Source of the DNA: an uncultured Verrucomicrobiota bacterium
GTDB lineage: Bacteria > Verrucomicrobiota > Verrucomicrobiia > Verrucomicrobiales > Verrucomicrobiaceae
Direction: 5' to 3'
Length of the DNA: 64,000 nt
NCBI GenBank assembly: GCA_903848465.1
Contig: CAINGK010000125.1
Location: forward strand, 1-64,000
In this document: piece after piece, positions 1 through 8,871 of the stretch
How positions within the stretch are numbered: the stretch's first letter is position 1
How the letters are laid out: every line of letters starts with the position of its first letter
Notes under the pieces: generated by a model
Told to the model about the DNA's origin: nothing
The model's input: the letters and a program-made list of their open reading frames with translations, nothing else
The model's database searches: none
Translations under genes and position numbers: made by a program

Positions 1-361
1 CTTTTACAGAACAGACTTTACACCCCCTACAAAGGCCGGCGTTTGCCCACCAATGGCGCTGAATTTGGCATTGCGTATAAAACCAGGAGAGCAAAGATTT
101 TTTTGGGCAACTTCCATAGAAATCCGTGTACCCCCGTTTTGCCATTTCGAGTCCTGGAAAATTGAAATTAAAACCGAGACCACTGCTCAAATTAATCCAT
201 ACACAATGCACCCTCGCACACGCGTCTTCGCGGGTACCTGTAGAAAAAAATGAATTCAAAAATTTCGAGGCAAAAATACAATTGTAATTTATTGTATGTC
301 AAAGGATTAGTTTAGAGAATAACTTGACCTAGGCAAAAAGTCATGATGCTTTCTCTCACAT
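1..361. other. AT-rich stretch without a credible gene
   Basis: This stretch is visibly richer in A and T than the rest of the window. A 66-codon open frame at 53-253 exists, but its translation has no recognisable domain or signal and its composition is not protein-like, so I do not call it. A TTGACC hexamer at 324-329 could be a -35 element for the HTH gene that follows, but no convincing -10 lies at the right distance. Confidence 0.5.
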
Positions 362-568
362 ATGAGAAACCACAAAGCAGAAACAAACACTATCAATGAA
401 CTCAAACTTCTATCCCGTGACCAAGTTGCCGGAATTTTGTCAGTGTCGAAAATGACGATTAAACGATATGAAAGAAGGGGGATGTTGAGTCCTGTTTACC
501 TGAGTTCTAGGGCTATCCGCTATCACTCTCAGGACGTTCAAAGGCTTATCCAGCAACCCGAAGGGTGA
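362..568 (+). CDS. Small MerR/excisionase-like helix-turn-helix protein
   Basis: A 68-residue protein, almost entirely one winged-helix DNA-binding domain. The core LSRDQVAGILSVSKMTIKRY (about residues 18-37) is a typical HTH_17/MerR recognition unit. It is followed by an RRGML turn and a second part, RAIRYHSQDVQRLIQ, that matches the wing and last helix of excisionase-like proteins (family knowledge). There is no effector domain, so it probably acts as a small repressor, activator or recombination directionality factor. The gene has lower GC than its neighbours and sits in an AT-rich edge, which suggests horizontal acquisition or the remnant of a mobile element whose rest lies left of the window. 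The start has no strong Shine-Dalgarno sequence. The family call is firm at HTH level; target and role are unknown. Confidence 0.65.
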   Translation: MRNHKAETNTINELKLLSRDQVAGILSVSKMTIKRYERRGMLSPVYLSSRAIRYHSQDVQRLIQQPEG

Positions 569-586
569 GCGCAGCGAATCAACGCT

Positions 587-604
587 GCGGACTCGGAGGT
601 CCGC
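587..604. repeat. REP-like palindrome (GCGGAC hairpin)
   Basis: GCGGAC and GTCCGC form a perfect 6-bp stem around a 6-base loop, followed at once by GCTCC. Read on the minus strand it gives GGAGCGCGGAC, six bases, GTCCGC. The same layout occurs at 47302-47324, about 47 kb away, so this looks like one member of a dispersed intergenic palindrome family. It lies just downstream of the HTH gene. Confidence 0.5.
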
Positions 605-749
605 GCTCCTGGACCTGCATATCCACGCAGGCACAAACCTCAACTCGGTCTCCACCTCTTCTCCGACCCTTACTCCTGCGTTGCTTCAAGGCCAGAACCT
701 CATCCTCGACAGTCTATGGGATGCCTGTCATAACGCATTGAAAATGAAG

Positions 750-822
<73 letters not shown>

Positions 823-845
823 GTGCGCACGGAGCTTGGTGATTA

Positions 846-886
846 TGCATCGCACGGAACACCCGGCAACTGCTGATCTTGCCGCA
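846..886. repeat. Direct repeat, copy 1 (41 bp)
   Basis: This segment matches 1040-1080 at 37 of 41 positions. The last 25 bases, from CCCGGCAACT to TTGCCGCA, are identical. It lies directly upstream of the 5' end of the minus-strand tRNA. Confidence 0.7.
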
Positions 887-1039
887 AGGGTCAAAGGAGC
901 AGAGATGGAATTCATTCTCTGCTCCCTCTGCCTCTCCGCCCCTTTGCGGCAGAATCGAACGTCCCTTCAACTTTCAAACGACATAGCGCAGGATGTCTCC
1001 ACAGGCGCTCTTCGGAAATCCGTTTCGGAAAACGCTAAA

Positions 1040-1080
1040 TGCATTGCACAGCACGCCCGGCAACTGCTGATCTTGCCGCA
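1040..1080. repeat. Direct repeat, copy 2 (41 bp)
   Basis: Second copy of the 41-bp repeat at 846-886, in the same orientation and 194 bp further right. All four mismatches lie in the first 16 bases. Confidence 0.7.
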
Positions 1081-1164
1081 TCGAGGGTATGACTCCACGC
1101 AAAATGCAACGAGTCGCCCTCAAAGCTCCGAGCGGCATGGGGTCTGAAGGACCCACGGACTCAG

Positions 1165-1198
1165 CCCAGGGCGCCGGAGCGCAGCGACAAGCCCTGGG
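1165..1198. repeat. Inverted repeat CCCAGGGC / GCCCTGGG
   Basis: Perfect 8-bp arms (1165-1172 and 1191-1198) enclose an 18-base loop. No T-run follows on either strand, so a REP-like or structural element is more likely than a terminator. No gene is nearby on either side. Confidence 0.35.
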
Positions 1199-1739
1199 TC
1201 TCACGAGCCACCACGCATCATCGCTTTAGGAAGCGCCCTGAAGGGGGCGCGGGAACACGTTCTTCGCTCCACCACGCTCAACCTCTCTCCGGTTGTCAGA
1301 GACGAGCAACAGATGCGGCTGATGAGAAGCAAGTCCGGACGTAGATACCATGTGTTTGGCGCGCGGTGGCTTCGTCATCTTCCAGAATCTGCTACGCCAA
1401 ACCGCCCGACTCTGGCCGCGCGGAGTGATGGGGCATTCCCACTCATGCACAGACGGGAGCCTTTGAGAGCGGCGGAGCACGGCTGGCAGGAGAGGGATCA
1501 TCTTGATCCCTCCACGTTCCGCCTCGTCCACCAGTCCCAATACGCAGATCAAGCTGATCCCCTCGTCCTTTCAAGCCAGGCTCTAAAAAGCGCTAAACAA
1601 ATCTAACACCGCGCAGAATTGAACACCGCACAGCTTTGACTCTCCAGGTATTCTCTGCGGTCTTCTAATCTCTTGCGGTGTTAAATCCGGGTTTCCCCGT
1701 CGCTCTTAAATCCTCGCGGTCGAATTCTTCAACAGGCCT

Positions 1740-4700
1740 CTACACCACTTTCTCCGCCTCAATATCAAACAAGAAGTCGAAATCTTCCTTCTGCAGCAGA
1801 TTGGTAAACCCGCCTTCGCCCAGCACATTGTTCACCATCAGGTTCTTCTTGTGCTGCAGCGTCATGATCTTTTCCTCGATCGTGCTCTTCGTCAGCATGC
1901 GGTAGGCCATGACCGGCTGCGTCTGGCCGATACGGTGCGCACGGTCAATCGCCTGGTTCTCCACCGCCGGATTCCACCACGGATCGTACAGGATGACGTA
2001 CGACGCGGCGGTGAGGTTCAGACCGCTGCCGCCGGCCTTCAGGGACAGCAGGAACACGCTGGCGTTTTCATCCTCCTGGAACGCTCGGACGATGCCTGCA
2101 CGATCGACGCTAGCACCCGTGAGCCAGTGGTAGGGCAGCTTCATCTCTTCCAGCTTGCTGCGGATGATCTTCAGCATGGACACGAACTGGCTGAAGAGCA
2201 GCACCTTGTGCCCTTCATCATGCAGTTCCTGGATCAGTTCCAGCGTGGAGGTCAGCTTCGCGCTTTCTTCATTCTCGGCGGTTTTATCCACCAGGCCGGG
2301 ATGGCAACAGATCTGCCGCAGGCGCGTGAGGGCCTGCAGGATGGCAAAACGGCGGCGGTTCACCATGTCAAAGCCGGAGCTGTTCAGCACCATGTGCTGC
2401 GCGCGGGCCAGCTCCTCCTTGTAAAGCTCCGCCTGTCGGCCGCTCATTTCGCTGAGCAAGTTTTCTTCACTGCGGGAGGGCAAATCACGGGCCACCTGGG
2501 ACTTCGTGCGGCGTAGCAGGAAGGGGCGCAGGCGCGCAGCCAGGCGCTCCGAGGCACGCGGGTCTTTGCGGCGGTCAAAGTGGCGGTGGAAGTAGGCGCG
2601 CTCACCCAGCGCACCGGGCGTGGCAAAGGTCATCAGACTCCACAGGTCGAGCAGGCGGTTTTCCAGCGGCGTGCCGGTCAGCACCAGGCGGTTGTCCGCA
2701 CGAATCTGGCGCGCGGCCTTGGCGGCCTTGGAGTCGGGGTTCTTGATCTGCTGCCCTTCGTCGAGAATCGCTGCCAGCCAGCGGATGGCGGCGAGTTCGC
2801 CGTCAAAGCCGCGCATCTGCGCATAGTTCATCACCACCACATCGATCTGCGTCATCACCAGGTTCAGATCAAACAGATCGCGATCATGCAGCACGAGCAC
2901 GCGCAGATCCGGCGAGCCTTTCTTGAACTCCAGTGCCCACACATCCAGCACCGACTTCGGGCAGACCACCAGCACCGGCAGGTGCGGGCCGTCGGCTTTT
3001 TTGCGCGAGCGCAGCCACAGCACCCAGGTGATCGCCTGCAAAGTTTTGCCCAGACCCATGTCATCAGCCAGGATGCCACCGAAGCGGTTGGAGGTCAGGT
3101 AGGTCAGGAAATGGAAACCATCGACCTGATAGGGCCGCAGCGTGACGTTCAGCCCCTCGGGCACCGGTGGGCGCGCATCCAGCTTCGCCTCTTCCATTCG
3201 CTCAACGATCTTGCTCCAGGCTTTCGGATTGACGATCTCCGCCGCATTCTCCTGCGCGAGCTGCCGCCAGTGCAGGCGGTGCGTCTCGTCGCTGTGCTCA
3301 TTGAGGTCGATGCCCAGTCGGTCCAGCATCTCCTGCTGCTCGTCGCTGAGTTCCAGCTTCACCCGGCGCCAGGAACCATCCGCCAGGCGCACGAAGTCGC
3401 CCTTCGCGGCGATCAGGCGGCGGATATCCGCAGGCTTCAAATCCATGCCTTCAATGTCAAACACCAGGCGCAGATCCAGCCAGTCAATGCTGCCCGCCTG
3501 TGTAGCCTCCAGTCGCACGCGGGCGACCAGCGGATCAGCGAGGATGGACTGCAGGCTTTCATCCGTCTTCAGGCTGACGTTCTCCGGGAGCTGCGCAGCC
3601 CAGCCATGAAACACATCGGGGAAATCTTTCGCCATGCGCACGCGCCAGGCATCATTTTCCATGTCCCAGGTGCGGCGGAGCTGGTTCATCAGCTCCTCGG
3701 CATCTCTCAAGGCACGGCGGTCGCGGCAGACAATGGTGTTGTCGTCGTCAGTCGTTTTTTTTTCATCCACCGGCTGCCAGCCGGAAAAGCGCAGCGTTTC
3801 GCGCACACGCCCTTCACCATCGACGGCCTCGGCCTTGAAGGTGACAAATTCAGCACCGCTGGAGTGCGAGGTCTTGGCCAAGCAAGCGGCGGAAATGTTC
3901 ACATGCAGGTTTTCATGCCGCACGCGGCTCTTGATCGCGTCCGGCACTGGAATGTCGATCTCACGCATGAAGGCGATCCCCTCTGCGGTGGCCAGCGCCT
4001 CCAGCGGCATGGTGACGCCAGCGTCGATCCGTGACTCATCATGCAGCCACACCGGGCCGCTGAACAACGTGTCAGAGCTAAGATACAACGTCTGCACCCC
4101 ACGCAGAATACGCAGCGGCAGCGGGGCAGGGGTGCCGTCTGACGTTTCGAGCTGCAAGGTCAGGTTCAACCCATTGGCGCTCAAGCGCGCGACCCAGCTC
4201 AATGGCTCGGCCACCCGCTGAAAGGGCGCTTCATCCAGGGTGATCATGCGCTCATGCAGCGCCGTCTGTTGAAACAGCGTGGCGAGCCATTGCGCATGAT
4301 GCTTGGACTCCAGACGGAAGGAATCATTCCAGTCCTCCGCGCTCTGCGCCAAGCAGGAGACGAACAGCAGCTCCGAGCCGCCTGAAGTCACAATGCGGCC
4401 ATCGCGATGTTCGCGGCGCAGGTTGTCGAGCAGCGCGGCATCGACGGTGGTGTAAGGGGAGGGCGGATCAGTTTCGAGGCGCATCTGCAGGCGCGCATCA
4501 TTCACCGTGACGAGCAGGCGGAAGTCGCACACCCGTGGCGGCTGGCGGTGGGCGTGACGGTCATCCTGGCGTGAATCAATGAATTCTCGGATGCGCTTCT
4601 GCCACGTCGGCACCGTGCTGGCATGCCGCCATTCACGCAGGGCTTCGCGCGTGCCGTCGATGTCGGACATACCGCGCAGGAAGGCGGGTGCAGCGAGCCC

Positions 4701-5261
4701 TTTGTCGGCGAGCGCGAGTGCGATGTAGTTCCAGAACTCACGCAAGGTTTTCGGCGCTTCAGGCCACAGCGCCACGGGGTCGAGGCTCTGGATCGCCCAC
4801 TTGGGGTGCAGGCGCACCATGTCCTGGTCAAAGATCTTGCCCGTCAGGCGCACGCGCTCATAGCGCTTCTCCATCTTGCTCAGATAGTTTTCCTCATCCG
4901 GCGTCAGCGGGCGTTCGAGCTTGGCGGTGAGCAGATGCTCGAAGTCCTCTTCCTCCACCGGAATCATCGGCAGCGTTCCACGGGCCTCGCGGCGCTGCAA
5001 CGCCACCAGCGTGGTACACAGGGCCAGATTTTCCAAATCCTCATCCTCATCGACGTCGGTCTCGCCATGCCAACCATGCTCGCCGCGCAGCCAGCGCACC
5101 TGGGCCGGGCGATCATCCAGCCGCACCTCGGCCATCATTTCATCCTCCAGCAGTTCCAGACCCCGCACGGCATCATCATCGACGAGTCGTTCCGCCTCCT
5201 GACGGGTGCGTGCATCGAATGGGCGGAGCAGAACGGGAAGATCGGTGATGAGGCTGGACAT
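1740..5261 (-). CDS. SNF2-family DNA-dependent ATPase (large form)
   Basis: A protein of 1173 residues whose last 450 form a complete SNF2 ATPase. Walker A lies in DDMGLGKT (about residue 730) and motif II is LDEGQ (about 832), a variant of the usual DEAQ/DEAH. Motif III reads LTGTPLENR. The C-terminal lobe has SGLNLTAAS, DPWWNPAVENQAIDRAHR and the closing IGQ. Such enzymes translocate on double-stranded DNA and displace bound proteins; bacterial members such as RapA act on stalled RNA polymerase, but this protein lacks recognisable RapA N-terminal domains. The first 700 residues match nothing I can name. It is divergent from the smaller paralogue at 5403, with 141 bp between the starts. The role is inferred from family only. 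Confidence 0.93.
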   Translation of the reverse strand: MSSLITDLPVLLRPFDARTRQEAERLVDDDAVRGLELLEDEMMAEVRLDDRPAQVRWLRGEHGWHGETDVDEDEDLENLALCTTLVALQRREARGTLPMIPVEEEDFEHLLTAKLERPLTPDEENYLSKMEKRYERVRLTGKIFDQDMVRLHPKWAIQSLDPVALWPEAPKTLREFWNYIALALADKGLAAPAFLRGMSDIDGTREALREWRHASTVPTWQKRIREFIDSRQDDRHAHRQPPRVCDFRLLVTVNDARLQMRLETDPPSPYTTVDAALLDNLRREHRDGRIVTSGGSELLFVSCLAQSAEDWNDSFRLESKHHAQWLATLFQQTALHERMITLDEAPFQRVAEPLSWVARLSANGLNLTLQLETSDGTPAPLPLRILRGVQTLYLSSDTLFSGPVWLHDESRIDAGVTMPLEALATAEGIAFMREIDIPVPDAIKSRVRHENLHVNISAACLAKTSHSSGAEFVTFKAEAVDGEGRVRETLRFSGWQPVDEKKTTDDDNTIVCRDRRALRDAEELMNQLRRTWDMENDAWRVRMAKDFPDVFHGWAAQLPENVSLKTDESLQSILADPLVARVRLEATQAGSIDWLDLRLVFDIEGMDLKPADIRRLIAAKGDFVRLADGSWRRVKLELSDEQQEMLDRLGIDLNEHSDETHRLHWRQLAQENAAEIVNPKAWSKIVERMEEAKLDARPPVPEGLNVTLRPYQVDGFHFLTYLTSNRFGGILADDMGLGKTLQAITWVLWLRSRKKADGPHLPVLVVCPKSVLDVWALEFKKGSPDLRVLVLHDRDLFDLNLVMTQIDVVVMNYAQMRGFDGELAAIRWLAAILDEGQQIKNPDSKAAKAARQIRADNRLVLTGTPLENRLLDLWSLMTFATPGALGERAYFHRHFDRRKDPRASERLAARLRPFLLRRTKSQVARDLPSRSEENLLSEMSGRQAELYKEELARAQHMVLNSSGFDMVNRRRFAILQALTRLRQICCHPGLVDKTAENEESAKLTSTLELIQELHDEGHKVLLFSQFVSMLKIIRSKLEEMKLPYHWLTGASVDRAGIVRAFQEDENASVFLLSLKAGGSGLNLTAASYVILYDPWWNPAVENQAIDRAHRIGQTQPVMAYRMLTKSTIEEKIMTLQHKKNLMVNNVLGEGGFTNLLQKEDFDFLFDIEAEKVV

Positions 5262-5402
5262 GCGGGGAATTGAGCCCCGCGCCGGTCAGCGGCGGGGGAA
5301 CCGGAGCGATAGCATGGACAGAGGCCTTTGGGAAACGACGATTGCTGAATTTCCACACTCCCAAGTCTTGTTTGACATCGCTTCCTCGTCCAAACACAGC
5401 AC

Positions 5403-8048
5403 ATGCTTGTCCCCGTCATCACTCCCGAAGGTTATCTCTCCTACGAAGGCGCTGCGGACTCGGCGGCGGACAAGAAAATTGCCGCAGCAGGCTCTCCGAG
5501 CGCCATTTTCCGCGTTTTAAGCACCGAATTGCTCACCTCCGAACTGGATCCGCCCTGGAAATGGCTGCGCGAATTTGCCCAGCAGTTCTTCACCCGCCTC
5601 TGCCAAACCAAGGATGCGCTGAATACCCCAGTGCCTCCTGAGCGCGAAGCCTTCATCGCCACAGCACCCCCCTTCGCCGGTGCCGAATACCTCACCCCCG
5701 AGGTTCTCGAACGCTGGTGGCTCGATCTGGCCCAGCACATTTCTCAGCTTGCCTCTCAAGGCATTGAAGCCTGGCTGCGTGAAGAATGCCCCGCCTGGCA
5801 TGTCGTCGGCCGCGTGACCTTCCACCTCGCTGAAAACAAGACCGACACCCAACGCCCTTTCGCCTTCCTGGCCACCTTCACCGAAAAACTCAGCGCTTCC
5901 GGCCAGCCCCAGCACCTGCCGCTGGCCCGTGCGCTGCAACTTTACTCCGGTCAAAAAGATCAAACCGCACTCAACGCCCTCCTGGCCCCCGTGCGCACCG
6001 CCGCAGAAAAATCCAAACTCCTGCGCGAGTGGCTGGAGACCAAGCGCCTCTTTCAACCCATGGCCATGTCTCCCCAGGAGGCCTTTCGTGTACTGCGTGA
6101 GACCGCCGTGTTTCAAGAGAGCGGCATCGTCATGAAACTCCCCGACTGGTGGCGCAGCGGCAAAGGCCCGCGCCCGGCCGTCTCCGTGACCATTGATGCC
6201 CCCAAGCAAACCTCCCTCCATGCCGGAGCTCTGCTCAACTTCAAAATCGCCGCCAGCCTCGAAGGCGAGCCTCTGACTCCCGCCGAATGGGAAAAGCTGC
6301 TCAGCGCCGACACCGGCCTCGTTTCTTTGCGCGGCCGGTGGATCGAAGTGGATGGTGCCCAACTCCAGCAGGTGATGTCGCATTGGAAAAAAGTGCAGCA
6401 TGCCACCGGCGAAGGCGGCATCGGTTTTCTCGACGGCATGCGATTACTTGCGGGATTCGACACAAGATTGGCCGCCGTGGAGCAAGAAAACACCGAGTTG
6501 GTGCATGACTGGAGCGACATCGTGGCAGGCAAGAATCTTGCAACGGTACTCCAGCAGATGCGCGATCCTGCAACATCACCGCCGCCGCCGAATCTCTGTG
6601 CAACTCTGCGCCCGTATCAGCTCAAAGGCTTCGCTTGGTTGCAATTCATGTCCCGCCTCGGCCTCGGTGCCTGCCTGGCGGATGACATGGGTCTCGGCAA
6701 GACGCTGCAAGTCATCGCACTGCTGCTCGCCCGGCAGAAAGAAAGAGCAGCACCCGGCCTGCTCATCGTCCCTGCCTCCCTCGTCGGCAATTGGAAGGCC
6801 GAGGTCGCGAAGTTCGCGCCCGACCTAAAACTCTTCATCGCCCACCCCTCGCAAACCTCGCGCGAAGAACTCGATTTCGCCGTGCTGCAACCTGCCGCAG
6901 CTCTGCGCAACTGCGATGCGATGCTCACGACCTATCAGTTCCTCCAACGCACCGAGTCCTGGCAGCAGCACCCCTGGAGTGTCGTCATCCTCGATGAAGC
7001 CCAGGCCATCAAGAATCCCGGCAGCGCAAGCACCAAAGCCGTGAAGCGCCTAGTTGCACCCACTCGCATTGCGTTGACTGGCACACCCGTGGAGAACCGC
7101 CCCGGCGATCTCTGGAGCCTCTTCGACTTCCTCAACCCCGGCCTGCTCGGTGGCTCCGCCGCCTTTACCGATGCAGTGAAACGCTGCGCCAAAAGCAGCA
7201 CTGGTTTTGCTCCGCTGCGCAAACTGGTGCAGCCCTACATCCTGCGCCGCATGAAGACAGACCGCAGCATCATCAGCGACCTGCCCGACAAAATCGAAAC
7301 CAAAGCCTTCTGCGGCCTCACCAAACGGCAGGCCACCATCTATGCGAAGCTGGTCGATCAACTTGCTAAAATGCTCGCCGACAAGGAGATGGAACCCATC
7401 AAGCGCCAGGGCCTCGTGCTTGGCTTCCTGCTGAAGTTCAAACAGATCTGCAATCATCCCAGCCATTGGAACGGCGACGGTGCTTGGAACCCCGCAGACA
7501 GTGGCAAATTCACGCGCCTTGCTGAAATATGCGGCGAGCTCGCTGAACGCCGCGAGCGCGCACTCATCTTCACGCAATTCCAAGAGACATGTGACCCGCT
7601 GGCGCGTTTCCTTGCAACCGTCTTTGGCCGCGAAGGTCTCATTCTCCACGGTGGTACCGCCGTGAAGAAGCGCCCGCAGTTGGTTGAATCCTTCCAGCAG
7701 CTCGACGGCCCGCCCTTCATGGTCATCAGCGTCAAAGCCGGAGGGACGGGCCTCAATCTCACCGCCGCCAGCCACGTCATCCACTTCGACCGCTGGTGGA
7801 ACCCCGCCGTCGAAAACCAGGCCACTGACCGCGCCTTCCGCATTGGGCAGAAAAAGAACGTCATGGTGCACAAATTCGTCTGCCAGGGCACCATCGAAGA
7901 ACGCATCGACGCCCTGATCGAAGAAAAAATGCGCCTTTCCCACGACCTCCTCACCGGCGACGGCGGCGCCGAAAAACTCCTCACCGACATGGGCGCGGAG
8001 GAACTGCTGAGTTTTGTCTCTCTTGATGTGAACTCCGCTGTCGTGTAA
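5403..8048 (+). CDS. SNF2-family DNA-dependent ATPase (short form)
   Basis: An 881-residue SNF2 ATPase. Walker A ADDMGLGKT is near residue 427, the DEAQ box (ILDEAQAIKN) near 531, and LTGTPVENR follows. The helicase C lobe carries SVKAGGTGLNLTAAS and RWWNPAVENQATDRAFR before the final IGQ. The first 400 residues are not assignable by eye and differ from the N-terminus of the larger paralogue. The gene is divergent from that paralogue and is followed after only 10 bp by a SWIM zinc-finger protein on the same strand, so the two are probably co-transcribed. Bacterial SNF2 proteins and SWIM domains are known to occur together, sometimes fused. Substrate (nucleoid proteins, RNA polymerase or repair intermediates) is unknown. 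Confidence 0.93.
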   Translation: MLVPVITPEGYLSYEGAADSAADKKIAAAGSPSAIFRVLSTELLTSELDPPWKWLREFAQQFFTRLCQTKDALNTPVPPEREAFIATAPPFAGAEYLTPEVLERWWLDLAQHISQLASQGIEAWLREECPAWHVVGRVTFHLAENKTDTQRPFAFLATFTEKLSASGQPQHLPLARALQLYSGQKDQTALNALLAPVRTAAEKSKLLREWLETKRLFQPMAMSPQEAFRVLRETAVFQESGIVMKLPDWWRSGKGPRPAVSVTIDAPKQTSLHAGALLNFKIAASLEGEPLTPAEWEKLLSADTGLVSLRGRWIEVDGAQLQQVMSHWKKVQHATGEGGIGFLDGMRLLAGFDTRLAAVEQENTELVHDWSDIVAGKNLATVLQQMRDPATSPPPPNLCATLRPYQLKGFAWLQFMSRLGLGACLADDMGLGKTLQVIALLLARQKERAAPGLLIVPASLVGNWKAEVAKFAPDLKLFIAHPSQTSREELDFAVLQPAAALRNCDAMLTTYQFLQRTESWQQHPWSVVILDEAQAIKNPGSASTKAVKRLVAPTRIALTGTPVENRPGDLWSLFDFLNPGLLGGSAAFTDAVKRCAKSSTGFAPLRKLVQPYILRRMKTDRSIISDLPDKIETKAFCGLTKRQATIYAKLVDQLAKMLADKEMEPIKRQGLVLGFLLKFKQICNHPSHWNGDGAWNPADSGKFTRLAEICGELAERRERALIFTQFQETCDPLARFLATVFGREGLILHGGTAVKKRPQLVESFQQLDGPPFMVISVKAGGTGLNLTAASHVIHFDRWWNPAVENQATDRAFRIGQKKNVMVHKFVCQGTIEERIDALIEEKMRLSHDLLTGDGGAEKLLTDMGAEELLSFVSLDVNSAVV

Positions 8049-8058
8049 AAGCCCGGTC

Positions 8059-8862
8059 ATGTGGTGGTCCTATCAAGATGTGGAAGAACAAAAAAAGCGG
8101 TTGCAGCGCGAGATCGCGAAGCGGCAGAAGCGTGGAGAGAAATTTGAGGTGCTGCCAGCTCCGGCGGGGCAGAAGAAACTGAGCATGACGTTTTGGGGAC
8201 AGGCTTGGTGCCGGAATCTGGAGTCGTATCAGGACTATGAGTCGCGACTGCCGCGTGGGCGCAGCTATCTGCGGCAGGGGAAGGTGTACAATCTGGAGAT
8301 TGAACCTGGAAAGCTCAGCGCGGTGGTGGCCGGATCGGAGCTGTATGACACGGACATCGCCATCCAGCCGCTGCCGCAGAAGCAGTGGAAGCAGATCGTG
8401 AAGTCGAGCGCCGGGCAGGTGGGGTCCATGCTGGATCTACTCGCGGGCAAACTGGGCGATGGCCTGATGAAGGTGCTCACCGATCCGGACGGCGGCCTGT
8501 TTCCGAAGCCGAAGGAGATTCGGTTCAACTGCTCCTGTCCTGACCATGCGGACATGTGCAAACATGTTTCCGCCGTGCTTTACGGCGTGGGCGTGCTGCT
8601 GGATACGAAACCAGAACTGCTCTTCACCCTGCGAGGCGTGGATCAGGCGGAGTTGCTGTCCAACGCTAGTAACATCGCGATCACTGATCTCTCCGCCAGC
8701 ACCGGTGATCTCGGCGGTGCCGATCTCTCGGCCATCTTTGGCATCGACCTGGGCACGGAAGTGTTGCCGGAGCCGCCAGCCGCAAAGAAAGCGGTGAAGA
8801 AGGCTGCGAAGAAAAAAATCGCAGCCAAGAAAGTGGCGAAGAAGAAGCCGAAGAAAGACTGA
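8059..8862 (+). CDS. SWIM zinc-finger protein with histone-H1-like lysine tail
   Basis: A protein of 267 residues. The SWIM motif CxCx6CxH is clear: CSCPDHADMCKH at about residues 156-167, followed by a short helix. SWIM domains bind zinc and are thought to mediate DNA or protein contacts; they are often found with SNF2 ATPases. The last 30 or so residues are almost only Lys and Ala with some Pro (KKAVKKAAKKKIAAKK and similar), resembling histone H1 and bacterial H1-like proteins, and probably bind DNA non-specifically. The gene starts 10 bp after the short SNF2 gene. I infer that it is a DNA-binding partner of one or both SNF2 enzymes. Confidence 0.85.
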   Translation: MWWSYQDVEEQKKRLQREIAKRQKRGEKFEVLPAPAGQKKLSMTFWGQAWCRNLESYQDYESRLPRGRSYLRQGKVYNLEIEPGKLSAVVAGSELYDTDIAIQPLPQKQWKQIVKSSAGQVGSMLDLLAGKLGDGLMKVLTDPDGGLFPKPKEIRFNCSCPDHADMCKHVSAVLYGVGVLLDTKPELLFTLRGVDQAELLSNASNIAITDLSASTGDLGGADLSAIFGIDLGTEVLPEPPAAKKAVKKAAKKKIAAKKVAKKKPKKD

Positions 8863-8871
8863 GGGACGGCC

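Larger units (their letters stand above)
823..1739. other. Gene-free interval of about 900 bp with short repeats
   Basis: Several short open frames occur on both strands (for example 836-1147 and 1226-1552), but none has a domain, signal peptide or protein-like composition. The interval contains a 41-bp direct repeat (846-886 and 1040-1080) and an 8-bp inverted repeat (1165-1172 with 1191-1198). I see no complete transposase, RNA gene or promoter. It may hold decayed coding or repeat sequence. Confidence 0.5.

Noticed and set aside
53..253. 66-codon frame at the left edge
   Set aside because: No domain, no ribosome site, composition not gene-like.
836..1147. 103-codon frame beside the tRNA gene
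   Set aside because: It spans the direct repeat and has no protein-like features.
1226..1552. 108-codon minus-strand frame in the gene-free interval
   Set aside because: Arg/Ser/Pro-rich translation without a family; likely from decayed or repeat DNA.
2580..4034. 484-codon open frame antisense to the large SNF2 gene
   Set aside because: Shadow frame; the sense strand encodes a coherent SNF2 protein.
5372..5400. TTGACA hexamer before the short SNF2 gene as a sigma-70 promoter
   Set aside because: No -10-like hexamer is found 16-18 bases downstream.
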